Below, piece after piece: positions 43,325 to 54,977 of a stretch of 64,000 bases of DNA (positions are counted from its first letter, which is position 1; each line of letters opens with the position of its first letter). The stretch comes from Halisarca cf. caerulea (lineage: Eukaryota > Porifera > Demospongiae > Chondrillida > Halisarcidae). Position numbers and translations under genes: made by a program. Where the stretch lies: positions 157,501-221,500 of the forward strand of contig CAUJGJ010000397.1 of assembly GCA_963170055.1 (NCBI GenBank), in the 5' to 3' direction. The notes beneath the pieces were generated by a model. It saw only the letters and a program-made list of their open reading frames with translations, did not search any database and was not told the DNA's origin.

Positions 43325-44519
43325 CGCATGTGGGACATGTCCATTCGCACTTGAATGGCTTCCGAAAGTCGCTTTTTCTCTCTAATGCGTATCAGAAATG
43401 GCAAGCAACGACATTTAGACTGTATGAACACATTTAAGCTACACATTTAACTATTTTTCAACCAAATTTTCCGTCAATTGTTCGAATACTCGCCGCTTTT
43501 CCGAGCAGCTGTATTTAGCAGTTATTCCTCTCAAGTAAATCCAATCTTAGGCCTACAGACACAGAATATGGACTAAACTGTCCCTAATAAGGCTACCCAA
43601 TATTCTACCGATGGGGATTTTGTTTACTGAAATAGTTTTCAAGATAATCAACAAATACTAAAAATGTACTAAAATAACCAGCAATAACTTGTTGGAAACG
43701 CACGGTATCAAAATCCCCATCGGTGAAAAGTTGAAGCGTTCGATATAGATTACAGTAAAACACTCAGAAGCTTCCTACGTTGATCCGCTGATTTACTTGA
43801 CGACATGGCATTTTGCAAGAAGGATTCGCTTAGCTAAGGGCCGATTATCACATGATGGTCATGTGACATGAGCTGTGACGTAATCGCATATTGCTCTTAC
43901 CAAAGTGTTTGAAGTGTTTGATCTCTGCAATGATCGATGCGTCGCAAGCGAGAGGAACTCAGTGGAGGAAGAACATTAGGCAAAGAAGACAGACGGTTTA
44001 ACGAAGTATAATATCGGCGGTTTAAGAAAAGCGAACTGGATATTCAGCGCCTGATCGACGACATCGAAGAACAACTTGAGGTGCATAATCTTTGTTTGAT
44101 CTTGAATTCAAATAGAAAAGTCGGTTTTACTAACTTGAGTTCCTTATAAAATAACGATCGATCTATGTTTGAGCCTTCAAAACGCGCTTTAAGCCTATCA
44201 TCAACTGCAAAATAGCAGGGTGATTTCGCCATGAATTACTATATAAGTTTTGCAGTTCACAATACCTACTATTGATCGTGAGTATGATCTTCCATGCTCC
44301 CTTACACAACAATATATACGTCACATTAACTTTTGATGAATAAAAGCTTTCATATGTTGTAAAAGTAGAACAAATGTCGAGCAGCGCAATCGCCCTTGCT
44401 TCTTCACTAAGACATACGTCAAGAAATGTCACGCGCATATCACATGATCGAAGCCTTACACACGCCCAAATTCCAGCCTATTAACACAATAGTGGGACTT
44501 TGGACATGTCCCACATGCG
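43325..44519. mobile_element. CGCA-type MITE, 1195 bp
   Basis: Perfect 18-bp ends CGCATGTGGGACATGTCC, with TT on both sides as duplication. Internal homology to 22947-24126 runs throughout (AATGGCTTCCGAA at the left, GCCTATTAACAC at the right). There is no ORF of note. 44520-44690 is unassigned DNA followed by (TA)n. Confidence 0.9.
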
Positions 44520-44685
44520 TTGTCAAAATTTTAGGAATGCGATGGAACCTGGCTTCACAAAATGATATATCAAAAGATATCACAGAAAATAGAGTACAAA
44601 CACAAATTATAATGCTCAACAGATAGCAAATCATCCTCATTTAAAAATTTTTGTTTGTGAGGTAGTCATTTTCTAAATCATCATG

Positions 44686-44746
<61 letters not shown>

Positions 44747-44748
<2 letters not shown>

Positions 44749-45259
44749 GTATAGCAGGAAATTTTTGCGGGGTAAAACTATCGCGAATGGCTTATTTCTT
44801 GAAATTCGCAGATGATATTTTCGCGGATCCCCAAAATTCAGGAGGCCATTTTTTTCTTAGGCGATGGTAGGAAAGTAGCTTTTCAGTGTATCTTGTGAAC
44901 GAAATGGCACAAGTTGAAGCCGTTTACACCATTTACACTTCAATCGAAGATTTGAGGTTACTTTTGCTTTCTAATGGGGGGGGGGTGAAACTTTCAGGTG
45001 TGCACGCTCCACCTGATCGTTTCGTTTTGAAGAAGGGAAAAAGCGACGTATATATAGCATGCTTTTCGAGAAACTGCTGCTAACACACAAGAACAATGGT
45101 GCAGGGGCCTAGTGTGTACGTATTACCTGAGCCCGACATAGTGTGGATGTACATGACTAGTGCTAAGTCTAAGATTTCGTGGATTAAAAATTTCGCGAAT
45201 GTTGGGATAACCGCGAAATCCGCGAAAATATTACTCCGCGAAAATTTCCCGCTATACGG
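44747..45259. mobile_element. TA-flanked MITE, 513 bp (mariner-like type)
   Basis: TIRs of about 40 bp start CCGTATAGCRGGAAATTTT and are rich in TCGCGRA motifs. TA lies at both sides (44745 and 45260). Target choice and TIR style suggest a Tc1/mariner or pogo-type host transposase; no coding region. 45262-45392 holds nothing recognisable. Confidence 0.8.
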
Positions 45260-45392
45260 TATATATGCATGTACATATGTACATAGGCGTAGGAATGATT
45301 TGTACTTTGGGGGGCTCACTCAATTTCATGTTTAATTCATGTGCAAATAATAATGATGAAGCAAACGTTGACTAGAAAGGCACCGTCACCTA

Positions 45393-45740
45393 TTATTAAA
45401 TGCCATTTGCTCTGGAATCCGTCCCTAATACTACGGAGCCTGGAACTGTAATATACTCCCTCATCGTATCCACCACTGCCTGGCAAAACTCATGCAAGAC
45501 AACACACACCGTTGAAATTCCAACACCAAAGAGATGACTGATAGTCCTATATTCTACATTGGTGCCTAATCTCCAAAGACTGATGGCCACGCGCTGTTCA
45601 ACTGTCAGTGCTTGTCGTACCGTACTGCTTCTATAATGTCGACCGGGAAGTTCACGACACAAGAAATGAAAAGTCGCTCTGTTCACTCTAAAATTCTGTT
45701 TCCACTCTTGGTCAGTCCAACCTCCGGCAATCTGTGTTAA
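45393..45740 (-). pseudogene. PIF/Harbinger transposase fragment
   Basis: The minus-strand frame reads QEWKQNFRVNRATFHFLC, then LTVEQRVAISLWRLGTNVEY and RTISHLFGVGISTVC, the N-terminal helix-turn-helix part of Harbinger nucleases (ALP1/HARBI1 family). There is no upstream ATG in frame; an AG near 45727 could be an acceptor. The DDE core that should follow is missing. 45741-46110 is unassigned. Confidence 0.75.
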
Positions 45741-46109
45741 AAAATTCGACTACTTGGTTTTATCCACAGCGATTTCCTTGGCCGAGCAGCCAGCAAACGG
45801 TGAGCAAGTAAAAAGAAAAGAAAAAAGGATGCTTGAACAAACTGAAGACGGTGGAAATGGATCAAACGACTTCTAAAAATTGCATCGCCGAATCTTCAGG
45901 CTCTCCTACAAGCTTCACATTTCAAATTAAACCAAAAGATGAAAAAAATAAGAAGTACTTGAACGTCCGCCATCTTTAACTTCTGTAGACTACTGTTACC
46001 GCATGTGAATGGAAAGTGGGTTGAAACCGGGAGCGAACCCAGGTTAAAATAACCCAGGTTCGACTCGCTTCTGGCGCATGTGAAAACGGTAAAAGAAATA
46101 GAGCTTTTA

Positions 46110-46738
46110 ACAGTCATCTTACCTATTTCCAAAGCTTTCTTAAAGCTTCTCTTGTCCTCAAAATTCTCCAGCGATATCGTGAATTGACCCAATGTCTATG
46201 TCAACCCTCTATGCCAAGCTGGACAAGATCATACACATATACGTGAACTTATCCAAGAAAATACATTAAGAGTTTCTTTTACTAAAGTCCAACTCGTACT
46301 AAACTGCACCAACCATTTTAAATACACATATTAACACTCCAGGAAGGTTAACCAAAGAAACAAAGCTTTCAGCAGTCATCTTACCTGTTTCCAAAGCTTT
46401 ATTTGACCTTTTCTTGGCTTTCATAGACTTCCACAGTAACACAATATAAGATTCCTTGGTCTAGCCCTATCCGCGGAAATTTGCGTCCTAAATACTTAGT
46501 CCAAGTTCTCTTTGGTGTTAGAGGAGGCGTCAGAAGAGCGTTTGTCACTTTCTGAGTCCTTCCAATGTTTTTTTGAATGAAGAGAACATCTTTAGACTTG
46601 TTGGTGTACCCCAACTTGAAGGCCCACAGAAATTCGAAGATTCTTCGCTGATGAAAACAGGAGTGAAGACATAAAGTTCACTGAAATATTACAGTGATAC
46701 CAAATACTGCCTAAAAGTCTGCCATGTTGTTGACATAT
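46110..46738 (-). mobile_element. Hel-C fragment with repeated exon-like ends
   Basis: Two donor-bearing units ending GGAAAYAGGTAAGATGA (minus strand) lie at about 46118 and 46380. The minus strand of 46614-46399 encodes LTPPLTPKRTWTKYLGRK, conserved with 12690 and 1-180. The right end GCCATGTTGTTGACATATA is where the pogo element inserted; the missing continuation (TA tract and GACATCGTTCCGG block) appears at 53355-53570. Confidence 0.55.
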
Positions 46739-46863
46739 ACCGTAGTTCACAAAATTTTTGCGTGCATCTTATAATTGCAATTGTGACTTGGGGCTGTACA
46801 TCGCAATTAAAAGATCCGTAATCCACAATCATATTATGATTCTTCCGTATATTATGTAACCAC

Positions 46864-48385
46864 GTGTTGTCCTTCGTCGCCAAGCGCAAAACTTGTTCCG
46901 CTATGAGTTTGTTCAAGTATTTTGAGCCAATATCTTCCCTCCCAACGCCACAGCAGACAGGATTAAGTGAACTCACCACTTCAGAGGCTAACAAATCAGT
47001 GCAGAAGGTCCTTGAGAAGAAGAAATTGGGAGAGAAACGAAAGTATTCAAACTTTACAGATGAAGATCGTGCTACGATAGGAAAATACGCAGCTGAAAAT
47101 GGCAACGCTGCAACTGTGAAACATTTTAAGGTCAGTCATAATATTGGTGAAAGTACTGTGCGTAGCTTTAAGATCAAGTATCTTCAAGAAATCGAGAAGA
47201 ATCGCAAATCTGGCAATGCCTCGTCATCAGTAACTAAAATTGGTACAAAGAAGCGTGGAAGGTCCTTAACTTTAGGGGAGCTGGACAAAGAAGTCCAACA
47301 GTATATCTTGGCATTGCGTCAAGCAGCTGCTCCAGTCAATGGTGAAACAGTCATAGCAGCAGCTGAAGGTATTGTTATTGCTAGAGATCGATCTCTTTTA
47401 TGTCAAAATGGAGGTCACATATGCCTCAGCAGGTTGGGCTAATTCTATTTTGAAAAGAATGGGGTTTGTTAGAAGAAAGGGTACCACCCAAAAGTGTATG
47501 TCACTTACACCATATGAGTTTGCACAAAAGAAAGAAGCATTTCTGAATAGTGTTAGCTCTATGGTAAATGCACACAATATCCCACCTGAGCTAGTCCTAA
47601 ACTGGGACCAGGGTGGAACCAACTTAATGCCATCATCAAGTTACACATTGGAGAAGCAAGGAGCAACCAGAGTTGAAATTGCAGCTGTAAATGATAAGAA
47701 GCAAATAGCAGCAACGTTTGCAGTGAGCCTTAGTGGAGCATTTCTACCTTTTCAGCTGTTGTACCAAGGAAAGACAGAGAGGTGTCATCCTAAGTATGAG
47801 TTCCCACCTGAAATAGATGTGTGGCACAGTCCTAACCACTGGTCCAATCAGGATCTTACAAAGCGTTTTGTGGAGAAAGTGATCATTCCTTATGTCATCC
47901 ATGCTCGTCAAGATAAGAGTCTTCGTGAAGATGCAAAAGCTTTAGTCATCTTCCATTGTTTCTCTGGTCACCAAGGTCCTGTTTTGGATGTTCTCGAGAG
48001 TCATAACATTGTCTACGTGTTTGTTCCAGACAATTGCACTGACAGATTGCAGCCCCTTGATGTCTCAGTGAATAAGCCTGTGAAAGATCACTTACGCAGC
48101 AAGTTCCGTTCATGGTATGCTGATGAAGTGTCCAAAGAGCTTGAGAAAGGAAAGAAGCCAGAAGATGTCACTGTTGACACAAGAATGTCAGTTGTCAAGG
48201 AAATAAGTGCAAAGTGGATTGTCAGTGCCTATGACTATCTCAAGAGCAAGCCTGATATTATAATAAATGGTTTTAAGAAAGCTGGGATTGTAGGTGCTAT
48301 TGCCAAAAACACATCTGACTCTTTGGACTTTGATCCATTCAGTGATTTGCACACCAGCGACACTAGTGACACTGATTCAGATTAA
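46864..48385 (+). pseudogene. pogo/Tigger transposase
   Basis: Cut-and-paste transposase with an N-terminal helix-turn-helix (KYSNFTDEDRATIGKYAAEN..VSHNIGESTVRSF) and a DDE_1-type core. Of the three acidic positions, NWDQGGT and LQPLDVSVNKP are present, but the middle one reads VIFHCFSGHQ, with His in place of the usual Asp. A 1-nt frameshift near 47420-47440 separates 46864-47442 from the downstream frame. The C-terminus is Asp/Ser-rich and the stop is at 48385, shortly before the gypsy LTR. The element is not autonomous. Confidence 0.85.
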
Positions 48386-48729
48386 TCTTAATAGGTTCAC
48401 TTGCTGATTCAATAGACAGCGGAAACATATTATGCATACCCTTTTGTGATATCTTTAAGGTAGAGCTTCGAACGACAATGTCACTCAATCATTTGATACA
48501 CACACTCTGAACACCATGCAACTACGTACACTACACATAAGTACTCAAGTAATTGAAATAAAGGTACAAAGAGAAGGTCATAGACAGAGTACAGACAATT
48601 ACTAACAGAAGCCTAATATAACAATCTAATATCAAATAAGCTACAAAGGTTACCACATCTCCCCCCTTGTCGAGAGTTACAAAGTTCTCAATATGTAAAA
48701 CATTCAAATCGTTCTGGTGGACGGTGTTC

Positions 48730-51459
48730 TTATTGGGGATAGCGACGTTCATGAGACTGGGCTGGCTCAGGTGTCTCGGGTGGATCCGGGGTATCACCAA
48801 CAGTAGGATACGGATAGCTGACATCCGTTGTGGTATCTTGTTGTGGAGTACTCGAAACAGCAGAAGTGTCAGTACAATGTTGTCGTAGTTGAAGTTGATC
48901 GATGTGACGCTTTACTATTCTTCCTGGAGCAATCTCAGTGTGATAGGTTACTGGTCCAAGTTTCTGAATGACAATGCCAGGAATCCATTTGTTGGATCCA
49001 GTGTGATCTCTAACCATCACTGGGGTACCAGGAGCCAACGAACGATGTTTTCGTTGTCTATCATGATGGAATTTTTGTTCGGCTTGTTTAGCTGAGACAT
49101 CTTCCTTAGTGGAGGGCTTCATCAAGTCAAAGCGTGTCTTCATTTGTCTCTTCAGAAAGAGCTGACTCGGAGATACATTGGTGGTGGCATGTGAAGTAGC
49201 ACGATACTCAAATAAGAATTCAACTAACAGATGTTGGACAGATTTTGCCTTCTTTTCTCCTGCTCTTAGAGTACGCTTCAATGTCTGCACGAACCGTTCA
49301 GCCTGGCCATTTGAGGCAGGGTGGTAAGGAGTACTCAGGATATGCTTAATCCGGTTGGCTTCCAGGAAGTTACGGAACTCTGCTGAAATAAATTGTGGAC
49401 CGTTGTCCGACACTAGTTGTTCTGGCAATCCGTAACGTGAAAACATCACTCTCAGTGCTTCAACGGTCTTCTCTGCTGTAGTGGTGGACATAATTTCCAC
49501 TTCTGGCCACTTGGAGTGAGCATCCACAACAATGAAAAACATGTGTCCCAGAAATGGTCCTGCGAAATCAACATGGATGTGCTTCCATGGAGCATCTGGC
49601 CAAACCCAGGGGTGAAGTGGAGCTGCTACTGGATTTGACTGGTTGGCTTGGCATGACAAGCAAGACTTTGCCACTTGTTCGATGTCTTAGTCCAGTCCTT
49701 TCCACCAGAAATGACTGTGAGCTGTGCTTTTCATGCGTGTGGTTCCAGGATGATTCTGGTGAAGTGATTGGAGTACCTTTGCCTGCAAGCTCTTGGGAAC
49801 ATTTACCCTTATTCCCCACATTAGGCAACCACACTCAACAGTAAGCTCCATCTCTTTAGCTTTGTATGGCTGTAACTCTTCAGCAACCTGGCAGGGCCAT
49901 CCTTCCTGCACGTAGGTGTAGACTTTACTGAGAACAGTGTCACGTCGAGTAGCTTTCTGTATGTCACAGGCAGTCACGGGAAGGGCTTGCACCTGTCCAC
50001 TGTTGAAGGTAGAGACACCTATGCTATCTTCTCCTGGGAAGGTTGAGGGCAATGGCAGGCGTGATAGGGCATCTGCATTCCCGTGCTCAGCCGTGCATTT
50101 GTAGCGTATGCTGTAGGTGTACGCGGAGAGTAGAATTGCCCACCGTTGCAACCAGGCAGCTGCCAAAGAAGGTATGCCACGTTTAGGTCCAAGAATTGCT
50201 GTGAGGGGCTTATGGCCGGTGATCAAAGTAAACTGTCGACCATACAAATAGCGGTGGAATTTCTTCACCCCGAAAACCAATGACAGGGCTTCCTTCTCAA
50301 GCTGGGCATAATTACGCTCACTGGAGGTGAGTGTATGAGAAGCAAAAGCTATTGGGCGCTCGAATCCATCAAGGAACATGTGAGAAATGACTGCACCCAC
50401 ACCATAAGCGGAAGCATCTGCTGCTAATGAAATAGGCAGTTTGGGGTTGTAGTGGGTGAGAACACCAGCTGAGGTGATTTGGTCTTTGGCCTCTTTGAAA
50501 GAAGCCTCACAGGCAGTTGTCCAGTGCCAAGGTCTATTAGTCTGCAACAAGGCATTCAAAGGGTGGAGGAGAGTGGCTAGGTTTGGGATAAATTTCCTGT
50601 AGTAATTAATAAGACCCAGAAATGACCTCAGCTGTTGCACATTATCAGGGGTTGGTGCATTTGCAATGGCTTCTAATTTGGATGGCACAGGTTTGATACC
50701 TTCTGCACTGATGATGTGACCTAAGTACTCAATGCATGGCTGCATAAACTCACATTTGTCAAGCTTGAGTCAAAAACCATGCTTCTCAAGATGGGCAAAG
50801 ACTTCCCCCAATGTACTCAGATGGCTCTCATCATCAGGACTGCTAACCAAGATGTCATCGATGTAACAGGTTACTCCATGAATTCCTTGAAGGACTGAAT
50901 CCATCAGCTTCTGAAAAATAGCAGGTGTGGAGGCTACCCCGAAATGCAATCGATTGTAGACATAGAGGCCTTTGTGCGTGTTGATGGTTAAATAGCATTT
51001 TGAGGCGTCATCGACGGGTAGTTGGAGATAGGCCTGGGATAAATCCAACTTGGAAAATACCTTGCCTCCAGATAGTGTGGAGAAAAGTTCTTCGGGTGTG
51101 GGCAGAGGATACTCTTCAACAGAAAGTGCCTGATTAACAGTCACCTTATAATCACCACAAATCCTGAACTTGCCATCCTTCTTTGGTACGGGTACGATTG
51201 GGGCAGCCCACTGGCTGTGAGATACGGGCGAAATGATATTTTGCTGCTCTAATCGGTCAAGTTCCTGGCTGATAGCATCTTTGAAAGCAAAGGGTACTGG
51301 ACGAGGCTTAAAAAATCATAGGTTTGCATCTGGGTTCACCTGAAGAGATGCTGTGAATGGTTGAATAGACCCCAAGTTGCTTGAAAAGAGATTCTGATGT
51401 TGATCTTGCAGCTTTTGCAGTGGCTTTATCTTAGCAGTTCGGAGTGCGAAGATACTGCT
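48730..51459 (-). pseudogene. gypsy-1 Pol: RT, RNase H, integrase
   Basis: Same phase as Gag. The RT has SKLDLSQAYLQLPV, FGVASTPAIFQ and catalytic YIDDILV (50857-50868 codes YIDD). RNase H has AADASAYGVGAV. Integrase has the zinc part (HFWWKGLD..CLSCQ), HVDFAGPF, LVSDNGPQF and YHPASNGQAERF, so the DDE residues remain. Further in-frame stops occur near 51315 (TGA in NANL-stop-FFKPRPVP), 50767 (TGA in HGF-stop-LKLDKCEF) and 49686 (TAA in KGLD-stop-DIEQ). The sequence between them is undamaged. Confidence 0.85.
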
Positions 51460-52590
51460 CTAATCCAAACGAATATACTTTAGCCAATTCCTACCGATAA
51501 GACTTGGTCCATTTCCAGAGACTACTACAAGTACAAGCTTCTGCTTTTGCTCACCATACTGCACATGCATGTTGAGGGTGCCTTTGACGGTTAAGCGCTC
51601 ATCCGTATAGGTTTTTAGGATCAAATTTGAAGGACGAAGGGTCTCTTTGGGGAAATGGGTCAGTCTTGTAGCTTCTGAGACGACGGATAGTGCTGCTCCT
51701 GTGTCAACCTCCATGTTGAGGGTTTTCCCATTTAGGGTCAAAGGAACTACAATGGGATCTGCTGACTGTTTCCCGATGTTATAGATTTTGAATTCGCCAT
51801 CACTGCTGTCAACTTCATCGGATTGCGGTCCGTCGCTAATACGATAGGTCTTCTTGACTTTGCTGTGTATCTGTCCCTTCTTGGGTTTGAACATTTTGGA
51901 ACGGCAAGCTGGTGCGATGTGGCCAGTTTTACCACAGGCATGGCACTTTGCATCTTTGAATTTGCAGGTGTCCGCACGGTGATTTGAACATCCACAACGA
52001 TAGCAATTCTGTGTGGTACTGGATCTCTGCGGTTTAGCTCCAAGTTTCTTAATCGCTGGTTCAGTTGTTTTGAAGGCATTTGTCTCCTTTTCGGCAGATT
52101 CCATCCCCCTGGCGATGTCCAGAGCTTTCGAATAGGTCAATGACGTTTCTGCAAGTAAACACCGCTGAATGGGCTCATGGCGTAGTCCACAGACAAAACG
52201 GTCCCGAAGGGAATCTTCAAGAGTTTCTCCAAATTGACAGTGAATACTGAGGCATCTCAAGGCAGCGTCAAACTCAGCGATAGATTCACCAGCTGCCTGG
52301 TCACGCTTGTGAAAATGGAAACGCTCCGCGATCGTGGAACGCCGCGGTTCAAAATGATTGCGAAGGGCAGCACAAAGATCATCAAATGACTTTTCACCCG
52401 GAGCCGTAGGAGAAACCAAGTCGCTGAGGAGGGTGTAGGTTGAGGCTCCAATAGAGCTGAGCAAAATTGGCACTCGCTTGTTGTCGGTGATCCCATTGGC
52501 CTTGAGGTAGAGAGATGCTCTTTCCAAATAGGATTTTATCGAATCGGAGTCAGGTTGAAATTCCTGAAGACGTCCGTACTGGGTGGCCAT
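51460..52590 (-). pseudogene. gypsy-1 Gag, zinc knuckles and protease
   Basis: The ATG at 52590 lies only 16 bp inside the 5' LTR. The capsid-like region has KSFDDLCAALRNHF and FDAALRCLSIHCQFG. Two CCHC-type knuckles follow: CYRCGCSNHRADTC and CHACGKTGHIAPAC. An aspartic protease follows with MEVDTGAALSVVSE and PSLIGRNWLKYI. The frame ends at TAG where relatives usually continue (RLD-stop-SSIFALR), so this is a Gag-Pol fusion interrupted by one nonsense change (probably from TGG). Confidence 0.85.
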
Positions 52591-53240
52591 CCTCGTCACC
52601 AGAAATGTGATATCTTTAAGGTAGAGCTTCGAACGACAATGTCACTTCAGAATCACATTCAACTCAATCATTTGATACACACACTCTGAACACCATGCAA
52701 CTACATACACTACACATAAGTACTCAAGTAATTGAAATAAAGGTACAAAGAGAAGGTCATAGACAGAGTACAGACAATTACTAACAGAAGCCTAATATAA
52801 CAATCTAATATCAAATAAGCTACAAAGGTTACCACAATTTTGATTTTATATTGAGTTTAATCCATATTATGCTAGATATACTGGTACTTTCTGTAGGATG
52901 TTATTATAGTTATTACCATGACGTGGTATTTATAAGTTGGTGAGTGAAATCTGTCAACGCAATTTTAAAAAAACGCAATTTATGCCTGATGTGTGTATTC
53001 GCATTAGTTTACTAACGCAAAAATTTCATGAATTACAGTATATATACTTGTCTTCCATTACCATGGTAACTTAGGGATATCCATGGGTGATATTCTGGCT
53101 ATCAACCCCTGGGAATGGATATCATCCCTGTGGTGGTTTCCAGACTAATTAATTAATACTTCACACTACTTCTGAAGTGAAAACACCCTTATGAATACAA
53201 TTATGCATGCAATGTACGTAGGGGAATGGAAGACAAAATA

Positions 53241-53350
53241 GTTATCACCCAATTTACTTGGACATTAGCTGTAATAGATTACTCGACCTCGGCTTCGCCT
53301 CTGTCTCGTATCTATTACAGCTAATGTCCTCGTACTTGGGTGATAACTAT
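53241..53350. repeat. 110-bp foldback element
   Basis: ATAGTTATCACCCAA at the left pairs with TTGGGTGATAACTAT at the right; inner arms GGACATTAGCTGTAATAGA and TCTATTACAGCTAATGTCC flank a CTCGGCTTCGCCTC centre. It lies in the DNA between the pogo end and the TA tract. 53041-53240 has no other feature. Confidence 0.75.
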
Positions 53351-53354
<4 letters not shown>

Positions 53355-53394
<40 letters not shown>

Positions 53395-53399
53395 TACAT

Positions 53400-53442
<43 letters not shown>

Positions 53443-53445
53443 TAC

Positions 53446-53480
<35 letters not shown>

Positions 53481-53570
53481 GATAGATAGATAGATAGATA
53501 GATGTATATATATACATATATATAAATAGACATCGTTCCGGACGTTCCGGACACTTCCTGTGTAAGTAAG
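53355..53570 (-). repeat. (TA)n/(GATA)n and Hel-type 5' block, truncated
   Basis: TA tracts and a short GATA run end in GACATCGTTCCGGACGTTCC and ACTTCC, then degenerate at the edge of the next MITE. This is the likely continuation of the Hel-C fragment cut by pogo at 46738. Confidence 0.6.
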
Positions 53571-53573
53571 AAT

Positions 53574-53894
53574 AATACCATACATCAGGCAATTTTTGCG
53601 GCAAATAAATTTTGTGGTTTTCACGGTTGGAAAGGATCCGCAAAATTGTTCATCTGTGAACTTCAATGAAAACAAGTAATTCGAGTTAAAACTCGTGGGG
53701 GCTGCCGCCCCACGCACTCGAATCACCTGCAAAGCATTGGAGTGTAAGTGCACAGCTGAACATTCATTGAACATACTGTTTATTGTAACTGGACGATTGT
53801 TTTCAAAACAATTCCTGTAACTCATTCCTGTATAAATTTATACTTCTCTATTACTAGTAAATAAATTCTCTATTAAAAGACTTTTCTTCAAATT

Positions 53895-53932
<38 letters not shown>

Positions 53933-54678
53933 GACGAGCGTTACACACCGGAAGTCCAAATGAAAACAATATAGGGGCTGCCTGCGGCAGCCCCTAAAAA
54001 TGGCTGCCGACAGGATCGTGTACCACTTTTGACTATTGGATTGGTTTGCATGCAAGGATTAATTATAGGGTAAACCTGGGTAATTAGGCACACTGAGGTA
54101 ATTCAGGACGATGGGTCAAAAGCAGTGTCAACCACACAAGGTATACACATTATTTCTTGTCAGTGTTGTCTCCATAAATTGGGACTTTAGCAGTAGCAAG
54201 TTTGTCCAGACAGCTCAACCATAGCAGAAGGTAAAGGTCCTGTCCTGAATTACCCCAGTGTGCCAAATTACCCCACTTTACCCTACTATGTATTGTTGCT
54301 TAGATTCTTAATTAACTTTTCTTTGGGTTCGCTTTGTTAAGCTTTAGGAATGTAGCTACATATGAATCTTCGCCAATATTCTTCAAGCTTCCACGACGTT
54401 GACAAAGACAAAGAACCACTTAGTGGACCACAGTTCACCTGCTAGATCTTCCCAGTTTACTCTTGAGGGATTGAAATACTAACTATACCTATAGGATAAA
54501 CAATCTAAGACACAATTTTGTTCATTAGGAGAGCCAAACGCTTGCAAAAAAGAGAGGTGCTATTGTTGTGCAATCTCCAGCCAGAAACCGTGAATTTTTT
54601 CATTCACAAAAATTTATGACCCCAAAAATGAGGCTAGGCGTGAAATTTTTGTACCAAGAAAATACCTGACATACAGTA
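53574..54678. mobile_element. TA-flanked ~1.1-kb MITE with nested Hel-B
   Basis: The ends TACCATACATCAGGCAATTTT and (reverse complement) TACTGTATGTCAGGTATTTT are imperfect inverted repeats beginning at TA. There is no ORF. The nested Hel-B is 53671-54000. The rest of the element is unique DNA. Confidence 0.55.
53671..54000 (-). mobile_element. Hel-B element, complete
   Basis: The best complete copy: 3' hairpin at the left with GGGGGCTGCCGCCCC centre, body, (TA)n at 53901-53931, GGACGAGCGTTACAC, CCGGAAGTCC, CAATATAGG and a GGGGCTGCCTGCGGCAGCCCC hairpin followed by AAAAA. It shows what was interrupted by the DIRS element. Confidence 0.85.
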
Positions 54679-54679
54679 T

Positions 54680-54977
54680 AACAAGCGATTCGAGTTTAAA
54701 AAACTCGTGGGCCGCCCACGGCCCTGGAAACTCGAATCGCTTGGAAATCGTCTTCGAAGAACTCTTCTGGTCGAAAAGACTCTTCGCTGATAAAATCAGA
54801 AGCGAATGAACGAATTTTACCGAAATATAGCCGAAAGATTACGTACCGACTTTACGTCCGCCATGTTGTTGACATATATATATATTATATATATATATCT
54901 AGACATCGTTCCGGACGTTCCGGACACTTCCGGTGAAAGTAAAAACAATATAGGGCCGCCTTCCGGCGTCCCAAAAA
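54680..54977 (-). mobile_element. Hel-A element, complete
   Basis: Mirror copy of 21972-22266, closely alike throughout, including ATGTTGTTGACAT and the triple TTCCGG block. The 5' hairpin has one change (GGCGTCCC). 54978-55260 is unassigned. Confidence 0.85.

Larger units (their letters stand above)
48445..52836 (-). mobile_element. Ty3/gypsy LTR retrotransposon (gypsy-1)
   Basis: LTRs 48445-48657 (213 bp) and 52606-52836 (231 bp) begin TGTGATATC and end TTACCACA in plus orientation; they differ by one 18-bp indel and about one substitution. A purine tract (AAGGGGGGAGA) precedes the 3' LTR at 48658-48668. Total length is only 4.4 kb. Coding is on the minus strand as one Gag-Pol frame with four stops. 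No clear target duplication is visible. Confidence 0.9.
46740..53038 (+). mobile_element. pogo/Tigger element carrying a gypsy insertion
   Basis: Ends CCGTAGTTCACAAAATTTTTG and (reverse complement) CTGTAATTCATGAAATTTTTG with TA at 46738 and 53039. Without the nested gypsy it is about 1.9 kb, a normal Tigger size. It lies in the TA tract of a Hel-C element. Confidence 0.85.

Noticed and set aside
48440..52841. 5-bp TSD of gypsy-1
   Set aside because: CCTTT and ATTTT share only TTT; not convincing.
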